A stretch of DNA of 64,000 nucleotides from Humulus lupulus (taxonomy: Eukaryota > Streptophyta > Magnoliopsida > Rosales > Cannabaceae). The position numbers and the translations under genes were made by a program. The stretch is taken from positions 87,590,888 through 87,654,887 of the forward strand of contig NC_084796.1 of the NCBI RefSeq assembly GCF_963169125.1, given 5' to 3'. Under the pieces are notes generated by a model. The model was given only the letters and a program-made list of their open reading frames with translations. It had not been told where the DNA came from and did not search any database. Numbering within the stretch: the stretch's first letter is position 1; every line of letters starts with the position of its first letter. Below, piece after piece: positions 22,131 to 34,188 of the stretch.

Positions 22131-24748
22131 CTAAGCTTTGTCAGATGGCCCCTTGGAGGTCGCTGTCTCACCCTGCTCCGCCGCGCCAGAGGCTTCCCCA
22201 GTCTCCGAAGGCGGTGCCTCTTTCTCAAGGCGAGCTTGGAATTTAACCAGCAAGCGCGCCCAAAGGCTCGGTTCCGTGAACGAGAAGTCCGCCTCCGGAT
22301 TGTAAGCCCAGCAATGATAGAACAGATCCTGCATGGACTGCTCCGAAGTGTTCCGTTCGGCCTCTAGGGCGACCTGGGCGGTCTGGAGCTCAGTCTTCGC
22401 AGCCTCAAGATCCACCCGCGAGGTGGCAAGGGAGGTTTCGAGCTCTTGGACCTTTGAGAGGGCTTTCTCTAACTCGGCCTTCGTGGTTGCCAAGGCATCT
22501 TCAGTCGCCTTAGCCTCCCGAAGGGAGGCCTGGTGCTCGGTCCTCATATCCTCGAGCTGAGTTTTGGTCCTGATGATGCTCCGGTGTAGGGCGACAACGC
22601 TCTGCAAAGACAAAGAGACAATTGCCTTAGGAACAAGCAGAGCAAAGAATAAAAATAAAAAAAAAACAACAACAACACAAGTCTAGGTTGGCTTACTGTC
22701 ATGGCCATGCCCATTGAAGATTCCAGCACGTCCACCGGGCTCACGGTCTCGATGGCCCGGAGCTCCTTCTCGGTGCACTTGTATGTATGGCTGACGGTGT
22801 AGTTCGCCGACTCATACACCGTCCCCCGGAAGGCCTCTGAGATCTTCTCCAGGTCCTGAGGGTTGACTGGGATGCGCACATCGGAGACCGCCACGACCGG
22901 AGTCCCGATCTCCGTTCCTCCGTCCTGAATGGCGGCTGGAGCTCGCGGAGGTGGGGGAGGCATTTGGCCTGCTCCTGCGGCAGGAAGAATTGCTCCCATG
23001 TCCTGGGCAGCCGGGGTTTTCTCTTTCTCCTTTGCCAGAGACTTGGTGGAGGTCCCAGCGGCGCTCCTGGACTCCCGGAGCCTTTTTAGTCTTGGTCCGG
23101 CCGAGGGGTTTCCCCCGAAGACCGCGCCTCACAAGCTATCCTCGGGCTAAGACATTTCTTCTGTCAAAACAAAAACATGGTTAGTACAAGTTAGCAACCA
23201 TACAGACAAGGATAAAAGGTTAAATATAAAAAGTGTGCGAATACTAAGGGAGCCCTACCCCCCGAGCTGGAAGAACCTAAGACGATTATTTCCCGAACTG
23301 GCGCAAGTTCTAGGTCCGGTTCTGACTCAGGGCTAGATTCTTCTACATACTGCCTAAGCCCCGGAGCATAGATACCCCTCTGGAGTGATGGCCATGTGCG
23401 TAGGTTGGTCCCATACTCCTCGAATAGGATCGACCTAAAGGCTAGGGTGTTATCTACTACTACGGTACCCCTAGGCCGGCTCTCTTGGTGATCCAGCACG
23501 AGCCGGTCGACACAATGGAGCAGGAGTGTGTTCAGGTCTGGATCGCTTCGGTGACGATGGACGAGCTGCCTAAGATTGAACCTAGCTAGCCGGGGGTCTG
23601 CAGTGGCCCTATCTAGAATCCTAAACAAGTGAGGGTTACCTTGGCCAGAAGGACCCGCGGCTGCTCCGGATTGGATCCTCTCCTCGCCCATCCTCTGGGC
23701 GACCTCCAAGGTCCTCTTCCTGCTCCTCACGAGTGGAACTTCGTCACCCTCGTCCTCCTCGTCTTCATCCCCCGCGACCTCCTCCACGATGATAGGTCTG
23801 GTGTCCCGAGCTGGAGGCGGCCCCCGGGGCCTCTTTAGGTTCAGGGTCTGATTTGGAAAAATCAACTTGCAGAACACCATTGTCTCATCCGTCACGAGCG
23901 CGCGATAATCCTTCTCACTGGGGGGCAAGCCCACCAGCGTGTCATATTGGCCCCCGAGGGTCACAGACTTCTCTGTCCTCGCAAAGATGGCTGCAAGATT
24001 AGTTTGAGTCAGAATGGAGTACGGGAGGAGCTAAAATGACACTTAAGAGGCGAGCTAAGGACGGAAGAGACTTACGAGGACGATTGAAATAGTGGTGCTC
24101 GCAGTTCCAGAAACCAGTTGACATGAAGAACTGGTCCTTAAAGTCATTAGGGTGGCTGGGCAGCTCGATGACCGCCGCCGTATTGGGAAACCGGGTTAAA
24201 TAGTAGAACCCGTCACCTCGCCCCCGCTGGTCCGGGCTGGCTTTGAGGCAAAAAAAGTATAAAATGTCTGCAGGAGTGGGGACCTCCCACTCGTGCTTCT
24301 GGAACAAGTACCTCAACCCTGCCAGCAGACGGTAGGAGTTGGGGGGGAGCTGAAATGGGGCCAACCCCACATAATTAAGGAAATCAGCAAAGTACTGATC
24401 CAATGGAAGGAAGGCCCCTGCCTTAAAGTGTTCACCGCTCCAGGCCGCGAACGACTCGTCGAGCGGCGAACAGCTCCGCTCGCCCTCCGCAGCAGGTCGG
24501 GCCACCACAGACGCTTTCCCCAGGGCGATATTGTGGGAAAGGAAGACTTTGTTAATCTTTGCCTGGTCGGTTATCTTCGAGACAATCCTTTTCACCTCAA
24601 AGAAGGCATCAGGGGTCACCTCGACCTCCTTCTCCACTATTGGCCCGAAGCGGGGGATCGGGGAGCTGGGCATCGCCGCCTTCCCTTTGTCCTGCTGGGA
24701 GGCCGAGCTGCTGACGTTCCTCTGTGGGAGATTTCTCTTTGGAGCCAT
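22131..24748 (-). pseudogene. Antisense extra gene of element 3 (Transposase_28-like plus coiled coil), four exons, two stops
   Basis: Exons on the minus strand: 24748-24076, 23990-23259, 23160-22697, 22601-22131, with GT-AG introns and matching phases. The ATG (24748) follows a CAG acceptor directly. Exon 1 carries the conserved core (FKAGAFLPLDQYFADFLNYVGLAPFQL, in part, about residues 105-140; then TPADILYFF). Exon 2 is acidic and Arg/Pro-rich. Exon 4 is a long heptad-type coiled coil (about 110 residues) with an acidic tail. After the exon 2-3 join the frame meets TAG and TGA within a few codons, one step from CAG and CGA; otherwise the frame is open to the natural stop. Expressed intact, it would be a roughly 770-800 aa nuclear or particle protein of unknown role. 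Confidence 0.8.
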
Positions 24749-25495
24749 CTGGTCGCCTAACGAACAGAAGAAAACATTTCAGAAAAGGCGACCCAAGCAC
24801 GAGGAAAAAGCAATTATTATTTGTACGAGCTGAGGTAAGCCCAGCCCGTGGAGAGTGGGACCACGCGGTTCGATGAACACGCGCTTGTGCTCCCAACCGA
24901 TCCCTGATTACTCGGGATTCGTGTGTCAGGAGGGTCAGGATAGAATTTGCCTTGGGGGGAAAGGTTCAGTAGGCAGGAAATTGCAAAACCGCTTATGAGG
25001 CGTGTTCCCTAAGCTACCCGGTTTTGCACCCAAAATTCCCAAAACTCCTACCCAGAAATTTTCCCCAGAAAAAGCATCCTGAAACCCTTGCTCTAAAGCG
25101 ATTTTCTACAACAAATATGCTAAGACCTAAAAAAGGCTGTCACCCTCCATATCCACAAAACTCAGCAAACCCTTGCATGCAACTACAGTAAATTTTTTTA
25201 CCTAAGCTACAGTAACATATTTTCAAAACATAGAGGGTTAGGAAACTTACAGTGTATGGCTGGGAGGTAGACGAAGGTGTTGCGTTGGTAAGAGCTTCGT
25301 CGGTGTAATGGCTTCCAAAGCTTCGGAGAAGTCCGTGCGCCTAAGCTTCTTGAACGCTGAAAGTAGCAGTAACGGGATCAAGGGTTTTATTCTTCTGGAG
25401 ATATAGAGAGAAGAAGAAGAGGAGCTTGAAGCTTGAAAAATTTCGAATAAAAGGGTGGCCCATGCGTAGGGTGGCCACCCCTTTTTATATGCGTA
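24749..25495 (-). promoter_or_regulatory. Promoter, leader exon and leader intron of the element 3 antisense gene
   Basis: On the minus strand a TATA box (ATATAAAAAGG) lies at 25480-25490. It is followed by a leader of about 200 nt, a donor ACT|GTAAGT at about 25249, and an acceptor just before the ATG at 24748. The layout repeats in elements 1, 2 and 6. The 85-codon ORF in the leader is not conserved in those elements, so I do not call it. Confidence 0.55.
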
Positions 25496-25742
25496 AAGGA
25501 TCACGTATAGAGGGCCGTTGGATGGCCTTGATGGGGGATCCGAGGCCCTCCACTCGAAATACGAAACGACGGCTGGGCATGGGCTAGACCATTAAATGCG
25601 GTTCTCGTAAGACGTACCGTCGCCACCCACGATGTTCCACGTATCAGACGCCTGCATAAAAGGTGGAATGCGAAGAGTTCATGGGGAAGTCCAAAATCCC
25701 CTACTGTGGTCTTATATACGACGTGGTCTACCACGAGCAGGA

Positions 25743-25756
25743 GCTTGGGGGGCAGA
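25743..25756 (+). promoter_or_regulatory. Polypurine tract of element 3
   Basis: GCTTGGGGGGCAGA sits directly before the 3' LTR and would prime plus-strand DNA synthesis. Confidence 0.85.
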
Positions 25757-26502
25757 TGTACGCCCTGGTTTTCCCACGGGCTGATTAGCAATCCGAGTTG
25801 CTGACTAATCATAGTTATCTCATGAACTCCCCTGAAACCGGAGCTTCTGTCATTAGCTCGAGGAAGCCCAAAGGCTCGCCTCCATTGTCCAAGACTGGAG
25901 GAGGCCCTCTGAAGGCCGAAGGTCGAGTCCAGCATGCAGCTCGCGGTACGAGCTGAACATGGAGTTATGACCCCTTGAGAAGTAAACACACGCAAGGTAA
26001 ACGTGCATATATCAGGCATCACGTGTCTGATATCCCCCTGACTTCTCGGACACGTAGCATGAATGTGCGTGTTCAGACACCCATGGTGGGGTTGGGCCGT
26101 GCGGCCCATTACTTCCTTGCCTATTGATTTGACCATACTTATGTGTCAGGTTTAGGAATTAATCATGAATGTCACAGAATTGATACGACAAGTAAGAAGG
26201 TCACGGGATGACCTCCCTACCAACTTCCAGGTGCCTTCTCCTATAAATATGGAGACCCTGGGAGTTGATAGGGGTTGGAAAAATAATCCCTTGTAAGAAA
26301 TACTATGTAACAAAATACTCAGTATAGATCAATAATATTGACTAGTGGAGTAGAAGGATTTTAACCTTCGAACCACTTAAAAACCGTGTCTTGAGTCACC
26401 CCTTTCGTCCCCTAAGATCATACATCTATTTCGGTTCACATTTAGCATTAATCATTTTCTCTCATTCTCTTAATTACCTGTTGGCGAAGAACCGCGTCAA
26501 CA
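25757..26502 (+). repeat. 3' LTR of element 3
   Basis: TGTACGCCC to GCGTCAACA, 746 bp, about 2% different from the left copy by hand count. Most differences are transitions. The minus-strand ORF across it is antisense LTR sequence. Confidence 0.94.
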
Positions 26503-26507
26503 ATAGC

Positions 26508-26656
26508 GTGTATACGACCAGGCTGGTCGTATATAGAGATTGAGCGTTGCGCCAATAGATATCTTCCTGGTTGATAGTCGAGCAAGAATCCTGCCAGATG
26601 TCAGCCACGTGTATTAAATGTCTGCCATGTCATCCATGCCTGTTTTTTGGATAACA
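26508..26656 (-). repeat. 3' LTR of element 2, right fragment
   Basis: Continues the LTR broken at 14019 and ends TTGGATAACA. It is followed at 26657-26668 by TTTGCCCCCAAG, the polypurine tract of a minus-strand element. With the left fragment it makes 589 bp against 590 bp for the intact LTR. Confidence 0.92.
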
Positions 26657-26826
26657 TTTGCCCCCAAGTTTGTTTAGTGCGACTAGCAATAAAGAAACTT
26701 TAGTGAAACAACCGTTCATATGCCCCACGAAATCTGTCAGGATCCCCGTGCGTTTTTGAAAATCGTGACATAATTATGTCTAATCAAGCCTTTTCAGTTT
26801 TCAAGAAAACAATTTGACGGCTTATA

Positions 26827-29064
26827 TGTTAGGAACGAGTTTCCTAATACGCAGCAGAATGGTGGTATGGTTGGCCCAGTGTACAACAAAATTTTTGTAA
26901 CATATTTAAACTACCTTTAAATACGCGGATCCATTAATATACATACATTAATCATAAGCAAGATAATAATAGAAATCATACCTCTTGAAGCCTATCAAGT
27001 GTCCTTGCTATCTTTTTGTATTTAGAACGATCTTCCTATCTAAGCCGCTCCCACGTACTCACACGAAGATCTTCTAAAGCGTTCTCTACACCTCAAGAAA
27101 TGTGTGGGTACTTAGAGAATGAATGATAGTTTATTTGTGATTCTACTTGATTTACTCAACTCATGAAATCAAGAGAACAGGCCTGAGAATTGGTTCTTTA
27201 TTTTCAGGGAGAGAAAACTATCGTTCTATTTTTCACAGAGCGAATGTACAGAGTTGTCTCACATCACTTATCTGAATAATTTTTTGATAAGTCATACTTA
27301 AAAGAAAATATTCAAATTAAAAAAAAAAAAAATCTGTAACCATTTTACAATTTATTTTTTTTAATTAATTAATTATTCTATTAATGAAAAAATCCAAAAA
27401 CCAATTTTTGAATTATCTATTAATTAATTAATTAAATAAATAAAATTGAAAATCCCATCCCTGAAAAATGCTGGCCCTACAAACCACACACAGTCCATGG
27501 ACTGTGTGTGAACGTGTAGCTTCCTAGTTTCTAGGGATATTGGTTTTTCAAGTTTTATTTAATTATTTATTCAAATTACTTTGTCAGATAAGATCTAACA
27601 ACCTGATAACTAATTCAAATTTGAATTCAAATTAATTATCAAATATAATTAATTATTTGAATAAACATTAATCTTTTAAATTCAAATCCAATTTGAACTT
27701 ATCAGATTATTATCTCCCACTCAAATAAAGATATTTAATTAATTCTACTAATTAATTAAATCCAAATTTTCGAAAATAAATATTTAATTTATTATAATTT
27801 CAAAAATTATAATTAATTAATTATTTAATTAAATTTCGAAAATTAATTTAATTATTTAATATAATTTCGAAAATTATACAATAATTAAATATTAATTAAT
27901 TTTGTGAACTACAACTAATTTGTAATTAATTAATTAATCACTATTATCATATAATTGCATATTTGGCCTGAAGAACAAGTTTCTTCTTAAATATGTCTTT
28001 AAACTATTTTCCCTTCATATCAACTCTTACCTTGAACAGTGTTGATAGAGCCACTATGGGGACCTATGGACCAATAATTCCAAGCTCCAATAAATTTGAG
28101 ATTATTAGTTAAACTCTTTAATTAAATAATCTTAATTTATTAATCTCATGATTATTCCACTATAAATATGAGACTGCACTCTTGTAATTATAGACATTTC
28201 ATTTACTGAGTACTTTATAATCATAAAGCGTCCATTGATATAATCATTGCATACAACTTGACCCTCTAATAATGGTTCATAATTAATCGGGAATAAAATT
28301 ACCGTTTTACCCTTTTAATTATCTCTTGTTTCCTTTAGTACCATTGACTCTACTAGTGAAGGTTAATTCATAACTAAATTATGAATTTGAGCTCAATAAC
28401 CTTTCAGTCCCAAAAGTCAACCCTTAAGAGAACCATCATTCAATCTCTTGCGAGAAGGTATAGATTCCATATCTGTATACTATGTCCCCAGCCATCTATA
28501 TTAATGAGTTCCCAAAACAAAAGTTTTTAGCCTGATCATTCTGACAGACCCTAACAAGTGAATCAAATAACTCATATAACATAAACAGGAGTTCATAGTA
28601 ACTTCAGGATTAAGATCTATTTGTATATGATCATCAGTTGATATATTTAATTAATACTTCGAAACGGTATTTAACTAAGTATTAACAAACATATCTGGTC
28701 CAGTTCTATATATTCTCTAATATATATAGAGCACCTCCACTAAAGTGTCCTACCACATTAGTGATCCGGATCTAGATCACATGTATTCATAATACTAGTG
28801 GACCGTACTTGCAGTAATTAATCTAAAGGTTCCATAACTTTATTTTATTGCGAACTATTCAAGTTCATTTATCTCAAATACAATCCTCCCGTACCAATAC
28901 GTGTTTGAGATCACATATATGAACTTAGGAATTTTCCTGATATTTACATATTATTATCATAGAATAATATAGTCCATAAAATATATGCATAACAAATTCA
29001 ATTTATTTATTTATTTCATAAAAACAATGTCTACTACATATGCTTTCAGGGCACATTTCCAACA
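26827..29064 (-). mobile_element. Element 4: solo LTR, copia-like, 2238 bp
   Basis: It runs TGTTAGGAAC...TTTCCAACA with perfect flanking TTATA (26822-26826 and 29065-29069). Removing it restores continuity with the matching region of element 6. There is no ORF, polypurine tract or binding site inside, so it is a single LTR left after LTR-LTR recombination. Blocks such as GGACCTATGGACC-like and CCACTATAAAT, in the same order, relate it to the element 5 and element 7 LTRs. That places it near Ty1/copia and suggests minus orientation. Confidence 0.85.
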
Positions 29065-29125
29065 TTATACACTTCCCCACGTTTCGAAAATGGAAAGTAA
29101 TGATTGCCACTTTTTGCCATACCTC

Positions 29126-29746
29126 AGCCTCTATAAGTAACTTCTTTTTCTTCCTTGTAATTTTTTACTCACCATTCTTATCAAGAACTTCAAGAACTTT
29201 GCTTTCAGAACCCAGAGCTTCGAAACCAGTCAGACGTCCAGCCGAAGGTCTTTCCGACTTGAAATTTCTACTTTTTTCTGAATCTCCACCTTCGCCCAGG
29301 TAATCACTTTGTCTGTTAAACTTTTCATTATGCCATGCATGCCGTTACTATGCTCCGTGATTTCCCGTGTTCTTGAGTAGGGTTTTATGAGGATTTTTGT
29401 ATAAACCTTCTAATGCTTGGTAAGAGAGCGTCTTTCTGCTTTGTATAAGTTAGGAATTAGTTTGATAGTAAGGATCATAGGCTTAGGGCGTAAGATCGAC
29501 GTAAAAATTCAATCTTTAAGCTAGTTGAAAAAACTGGGTTTTTTCCCGCCCTTTAGGAGTTGAAAAAGTTCCCTTTCAGAAAACATTTTATTTCCTTTTT
29601 GATCCGTTTTTCAAACCACTAGCACCGAACTTAGTGTAGGGGTAGGATGCTGGTGGTCACTTAGACGCGAGCAACGTTATCCCAATCTCCCACGTTACTT
29701 CGTAGACTATGTGTCTTATCTCCTCCATTGTCTAGTTGCAGTTCAT
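29126..29746 (+). promoter_or_regulatory. Promoter, leader exon and leader intron of the element 2 antisense gene
   Basis: TATA-like CTATAAG is at 29131-29137. A leader exon ends at CGCCCAG|GTAATC near 29300, and the acceptor TCTAGTTGCAG ends at 29741, six bases before the ATG at 29747. This corresponds to 38790-39397 in element 6. Element 4 landed a short way upstream of this promoter. Confidence 0.5.
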
Positions 29747-32273
29747 ATGCAAGACCCTTGGGGAGGAGAAAGACCCATTGAAGACGACCTCTTGGCTCAA
29801 CTACTTGAAGGCGAAGAAAACTCATCTACTTTGATACTGGATATCCCTTTTTCTCGCCCTAGCCCAAACCTTCCTCCAGTCCCAACCCAGAGAATGGCTC
29901 GAACAAAAACAAAAGCTCAAAAAAGGAAAACCCCTAACTCCTCAGGCCAGCCTTCTGCTGATGCCCCCTCGACCAGTGGTCGAGGTGAATTTGCTCCTGA
30001 CACCAATGTTCAAAGGCGTGCCCATCCTCGACATGCTGACCAGCCGGCTGTTGAGTGGCACATCGTTCCTCAGAGTAAGGTGACACTGCGGATGATTGCC
30101 AACTATTTAAATAAATACAACCTGACGGGGGTGACCTTAGTTAAACCTTCTATCGACCAGTGGGCCAACCTGCCAGGCGGAGCCTACAGTGCCTGGTCGA
30201 GGTTTCACATTGAGGCAGGTGCCACCCTGCCTTTCACTCGTTCTTTCAGGGGGTGGCAAATTACTTCGGAGTAGCCCCCTTTCAAATCACCCCAAATGGA
30301 TATAGAATGCCGCCCGCACTCTATATCCTTTATAAACTCAAAAAATGGCCAGTACCTACTCCCCACGAGGTCAACTTTCTTTTTGACCTTAAGTCCAACC
30401 CCAACCAAGATGGCACGGGGTTTTTCCATTTTTGCCACCAAGAAACCGGGCGCACTTTCTTGTCCGACACTACTCATATCTCTAACGTGGGGAGGTATCA
30501 CCATGAATACTTCCTTACTCCTGACCTAGCCGCAGAAAACCTGGCCTTCACTCGAGGAGGTAAAAATTCTTACGACAATAGCTTTTTCACTTAGTGTTTT
30601 TCTGTCACAATGTCTTGACATTCCACTGTGTTCCAGGCCCATGGTTACGTCCAATCCCCACTCCAGGGATGGAGTCAAGGGCAGCACTCTTAGCCAGCAT
30701 GCCAAATGCGGATAAGAGTGTCAAAAACTTAGTTACTGAGGCTAACCTTAGGCTGGTTGGCCTCTGGAGTTCCCAACCCGCGACGAATGAACCTTCGGCG
30801 GGCGATGTCCAAGCCGAAGTGGAACCCGAGCAGCAACCCTAGGCGTCTCCTCTGCGGAGGAGACCAACTGGGGTTACGATCAGGGAACCTGCCGCCCCTC
30901 ATCGAGCGGAGAAACCCTTGGTCCCCGAGGGCAAAGGAAAATAAAAGGCTGCCGAGCCTACCGAACTTTCTGACGATTCGTCGGATGTAAATGGTACAAT
31001 AATCTCACTTTTAAATCATTTGCCAATTCCCTCTCATCTATTTGATGGGGATGGAAACTTTAGGAATGCTCCCTCTTTAAACTCAGATTTCTTCCAAGAA
31101 CTAGGTAGTTCTGTAAATAATGCTACGACCAGTAGTTGTAGCCCGGGTACTTTACTTGTAATCCTTTTACTTTTATCCTTGTTTCCTGCATGACCATTTA
31201 GTCTTATTGCTTGAGTTGCTTCCTTTTGTGCAGGGATGGACTCCGAGGACGTCTTCGAGCACTATCAGGCTGCCGCTGCCTCTTCTATCCCAAAGAAGGA
31301 TGGCAAGAGGACTCGAGGGGAAAGCAGCAAGACCCCCTTGAAGAAGGCTCGAACAGACGATGCTCCAGCCACCGCCCCTTCCAAGGAGAACTCACCACCT
31401 TCGCCCTCCACCGAGCAGACGACTCCCGCACCTGTTAATCCACAACCTTCTTCTAGGGCTGCTGACAAGGAGGCATTGGACAACTTGCCCGAAGGCTCCC
31501 TGCCCAGCTTCATGGTCGGATCAGCCAGAGAGAGGATATACAAACTCTCAAAGCACAGACGCAGTCAGGCCGCCATCACCGAAACCGCTTCAATGGAGGC
31601 TGATCAGGTTGTCAACAGAGGGCTGAACGAGATAGTTAGCGTAAGTCATCTCCTGCTACTTTATCATTTATGTCTGATTTCTTTCCCTTACTTTGTCTCA
31701 TTTTTTGTCTTTCAGGGGCTGCTAACTCTAACTGCTAGCTGGCGCCGTGTTGGGGCGTTGGTTTCTCGGGGCAAGAACTTTGACTCCAGGCTTGCCCAGA
31801 CAAAGCAAGCGTTTGAGGCTGACAAGGACAAGCTGCTCAAGGAGAATAAGGAGCTATCCAAATAGTACGAACAAATGTGCGAGGACCAAGCTACTCTCAC
31901 TAAGGAGCTTCTGGATGCCCAAGATGCCTTGAAGAAAGCTAACGATGCCCGGGAGAAATTCAAGGAAAGTGCCAAGCTTGTCACCCAAGAATGTAAGCAG
32001 CTTGGATTTGATATGACCGCCAGCAGGTAGGAGACGAGGGAGCTTGAGAAGCGAGTGCAGGAGCTCGAGGAGGAAGGGGCCAAGAATTTGAAGAAGTACA
32101 AGGAGGCCACTCACCTCTGCTTCTACAAATTCTGGAAGCACAACCGGGAGGCCAACTTCAACTACCTGTCCGAGCAGTTGAAGAGGACTCTGATGGCGCA
32201 GTGCGCCATCTAGCTGGAAGAAGAAGAGAAGGCCAAGGTGCCTGCCGCTGACGCTGAAGCTGGTCCTCCGGCC
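29747..32273 (+). pseudogene. Antisense extra gene of element 2, part 1 (ends in the copia insertion)
   Basis: The ATG at 29747 opens MQDPWGGERPIEDDLLAQLL. The core (QGVANYFGVAPFQITPNGYR after correcting nothing but frame, and HEVNFLFDL) lies at about 30240-30400. The two halves are in different frames because of a one-base insertion at about 30235-30250. Exon ends by eye: about 30558, 30636-30987, 31234-31640, then 31716 onward. The last exon is a coiled coil. Stops: TAA and TAG near 30840-30945, and TAG at 31863, 32028 and 32211, nearly all where sister copies have Gln. The copia element sits in the last exon at CGGCC (32269-32273). Across the gap the frame rejoins 52821. Role unknown; same family as 39398-42017. 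Confidence 0.75.
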
Positions 32274-34173
32274 TGTTGGTTTTTATTGATCAAATAAGAG
32301 ATTATGCGCAGCGGAACAACAATCAAATTGTCAGATTAATCCCATAAGATTTCTAGATCTACTTCTTCACACTCATATATATATTGAATCAAGGACAAGA
32401 ATAGAAAAATTACCTCAGGTCCTTCCTTGCTGCTATCTTTTCGTATGGCTGAATCCTTGAGATCTCACACCAAGATCTTCCAAAATGTTCTCAGGCACAC
32501 AAATAATGAGTGTGGGCTCGCTATACAAATAATAAGCAATAACTATTTATCAGATGTTCTCAACACATGAGATCTGATAAAGTTTGGACCTAGGTTTTGT
32601 GAAGAACAATAACCTTTGTTTTTGTCATTGTTCTCTTTTCTCTGAGGGAATCCTAGATATTTTTCTATCCCTGAAAAATTACGTTCTGTGAAAACTGATA
32701 TCCAATATTTAATAATCTCCAATATATTAAAATATTTGTTATTTTAAACAAATTCAAAATAACTGATCAGTTATCAGATTTTTGTTTAAATAATAATATT
32801 TTAATCATATTAAAATATCTAATTATTTATTTAATATTTAAATAACTAAAATTGTGGAATCAATAGACTAAGTCCATCTCTTATGCGTGTAGCACAATGC
32901 CTATGCACTGTGCCACACGTGAACCACATGCCTGTGCAGGCATGTGATTATTCCCAATTTTTATTATTATTTAAATACCAAAAATCCCAAAAATAAATTA
33001 ATTATATTTTTGTTAAATCAAATAATTAATTAATTCTTAATTAATTAATTACACATAATTAAACAATAATTATGTTTGATACATAGAAAAATATTTTACT
33101 TATCACATAAGTCCTTTTTGCCCATTTTTTTTGTATTTGCCTTTGACAGTGATTGTTTGAGCCATTTCGGGGACCATGGACCTATAACATTAAGCTCCAA
33201 TAAATTGAAACTAAATAATTAAACTCTTTAATTATAATAGTTAATTTATTAATTATGATATTACTCCACTATAAATTCAGAATTGCACTCTTTATGTTAT
33301 AGATATACTTTTACAGAAATTTTTTTCTTAAGTCGTCCATTGATATAACCATCTTACAATAGTTCAACCCTCTAATTAATTAGTTCATAAATTAGAATGG
33401 GAGAATTACCATTTAACCTTTCTAATTTACTTCTTATTCCTTAAGTACCATTAATTCACTAGTGAATAATTAATCTATAATCTAATTATAGATTTGAGCT
33501 CAAAATCATTCAGTTCTAGAATTAACCCTTAAGGGAACTAATATACGATCCGTTAGGAAAGATTAGATTCCGTATTGTTGATACATGTTCCTAGCCATCC
33601 ATGATATTAAATCTCCAAAACAAAAGTCATTAGCCTCATTCTTTGAAGAGACCTTAACGAATGAATCAAAAGATTTAATAAACATGAACATGAGTTCATG
33701 AACACTCAGGATTTAGGTTGATCTATAAATGATCATCTGTTATGATATGAATTACAAGTCTTTATTATTAAATGGTTTTTGGATAAAGACTCTAATTCAT
33801 ATCGGTCCATGTCATATATAATCATATTATATAAAGCACATTTACCGAGATGTCTTACCACATCAATAATCTGAATCTAGATTATTTGTATCATTATGAT
33901 ACTCAGTAAACCGTACTTACAACTCCAATTAAAGAATTCCATAACTTTAATTTGTCGTTGTTGACTATTTTTATGCATTCATGTGATCTTAATTCTCTCG
34001 TACTAATACAAGATCACATCCTCAATAATGAATATGGAATTTTTCTGATATTTACAAAATTATTCAAACAATAATTTAACAATCTAAATATGACAATAAT
34101 AATAAACCATTGTATTTATTTATTCATAGAAAAAGCAAATGTCTTTACATGCTTTTAGGACACACTCCTAACA
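32274..34173 (-). repeat. 3' LTR of element 5, 1900 bp
   Basis: TGTTGGTTTTT to CACTCCTAACA. AT-rich, with no ORF. Confidence 0.93.
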
Positions 34174-34188
34174 ATCTCCCACTTGTAC

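Larger units (their letters stand above)
14020..26502 (+). mobile_element. Element 3: full-length Tat-type Ty3/gypsy element inserted in the element 2 LTR
   Basis: LTRs of 746 bp each (14020-14765, 25757-26502) flank a 10.99-kb interior. Flanks are ATAGT (14015-14019) and ATAGC (26503-26507), a 5-bp target duplication with one C-to-T change; the uninterrupted sister LTR at 60258 reads ATAGC. The left LTR begins CG instead of TG, one further transition. The LTRs differ at about 15 positions (2%). Order: binding site 14769, gag, protease, RT-RNase H, second RNase H-integrase, tandem repeats, antisense gene, polypurine tract. It is distinct in sequence from elements 2 and 6 but has the same plan. 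Not coding-competent. Confidence 0.93.

Noticed and set aside
22131..24748. Reading the antisense gene as a host gene captured by the element
   Set aside because: The same gene in the same place in four elements of different age points to an inherited part of the Tat lineage, not a recent capture.
25247..25504. 85-codon minus-strand ORF upstream of the element 3 antisense gene
   Set aside because: It lies in the leader exon, crosses the splice donor, and is not kept in sister elements.
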